DNA of 14,985 nucleotides from Ignavibacteria bacterium UBA7675 (GTDB lineage: Bacteria > Bacteroidota > Ignavibacteria > Kapaibacteriales > UB7675). A program made the translations under genes and the position numbers. The stretch spans positions 1 to 14,985 of the forward strand of contig DLHF01000029.1 of NCBI GenBank assembly GCA_002483085.1. Direction: 5' to 3'. Under the pieces are notes generated by a model. That model saw only the letters and a program-made list of their open reading frames with translations, was not told the DNA's origin and did no database searches. Positions 14,809 to 14,985 of this stretch are shown piece after piece. Numbering within the stretch: the first letter of the stretch is position 1; the number at the start of each line of letters is the position of its first letter.

Positions 14809-14985
14809 TACGATAGCGCATTCACCTGGTCACCAAACTGACGACTCTCCATGCGCTACACTGCAAGGGTGGTATCATAAAGGTTCGCACTTCTATACTC
14901 ACCTGTATTCACTACCAACAGGAGATAGGCACACCCACAAGATCCGTTATCAGAGAGATGCCATCTCACCAAGATGGCATCTTTT
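14809..14985 (+). ncRNA. Candidate small RNA of unit R2
   Basis: Sister of the R1 transcript, about 177 nt to the window edge. AGCGC (14815-14819) can pair with GCGCT (14853-14857); a shorter AGGT/ACCT pairing replaces the 6-bp stem of R1. The 3' part before the terminator differs from R1 by an 8-base length change, which would break any shared reading frame. Confidence 0.48.
14954..14985 (+). terminator. Intrinsic terminator of R2
   Basis: AGATGCCATCT, loop CACCA, AGATGGCATCT: an 11-bp perfect stem followed by TTT at the window end. Confidence 0.85.

Larger units (their letters stand above)
14709..14985 (+). repeat. Tandem unit R2 (runs to the window edge)
   Basis: Second copy of the unit described at R1, offset 484 bp at its start and 481 bp at its end. 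It keeps the same order of paired heptamers, promoter-like element, short stem and terminator. The window stops in the T tract, so the 3' boundary and any further copies cannot be seen. Confidence 0.8.

Noticed and set aside
1..14985. CRISPR arrays, tRNA or rRNA genes, insertion sequences
   Set aside because: No short regularly spaced direct repeats, no cloverleaf with recognisable T-loop and no transposase motifs were seen on either strand.

Overview
The window looks like a chromosomal stretch from a member of the Bacteroidota or a close relative in the FCB group. Four things point there. IspG is the long, three-domain form. The kinase is a two-propeller/Y_Y_Y sensor paired with a LytTR regulator. 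The marR gene has a textbook Bacteroidota promoter (TTG-N20-TAAGTTTG). Shine-Dalgarno sites are scarce. Base composition is mixed: the ispG line at 3781-3840 counts 55% G+C, while a kinase-sensor line (10381-10440) counts 35%.

Layout. 1-805: no supported gene; carries one copy of an intergenic repeat. 806-2670, minus strand: a two-gene unit of rfbA (dTDP-glucose synthesis) followed closely by a zinc-type CDF efflux pump. 2671-3278: divergent intergenic region with another repeat copy and a possible ispG promoter. 3279-5270: ispG, the penultimate step of the MEP isoprenoid pathway. 5476-7389: a 49-residue single-span membrane miniprotein 12 bp ahead of an SSS-family sodium symporter. 7505-8425: an exported PIG-L/LmbE-type deacetylase. 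8519-9740: a MarR regulator and an exported YceI-family lipid-binding protein, with three matching palindromes (YGTGTNNNNACACR) in the two upstream regions; the first overlaps the marR promoter. 9851-13912: a LytS-type sensor kinase with about 14 propeller blades and its LytTR response regulator.

13913-14985 has no convincing protein gene but is the most interesting part. Two diverged copies of a roughly 280-bp unit lie 481-484 bp apart on the same strand as the kinase/regulator pair. Each has, in the same order, two TTGATAG direct repeats exactly 21 bp apart (the geometry of LytTR-regulator sites), a promoter-like TTG-N20-CATTTTTG, a conserved AGCGC/GCGCT stem, and a strong intrinsic terminator whose loop carries CACC. 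Reading frames are not kept between the copies. The simplest reading is a pair of sister small RNAs of about 180 nt driven by the adjacent two-component system, comparable in logic to VirSR/VR-RNA or AgrCA/RNAIII. The window ends inside the second terminator, so more copies may follow.

How the parts relate: the symporter (with its miniprotein), secreted deacetylase, MarR/YceI pair and kinase/regulator are all cell-envelope or sensing functions, but only the miniprotein-symporter, marR-yceI, rfbA-CDF and kinase-regulator pairs have spacing or shared sites that argue for co-regulation.
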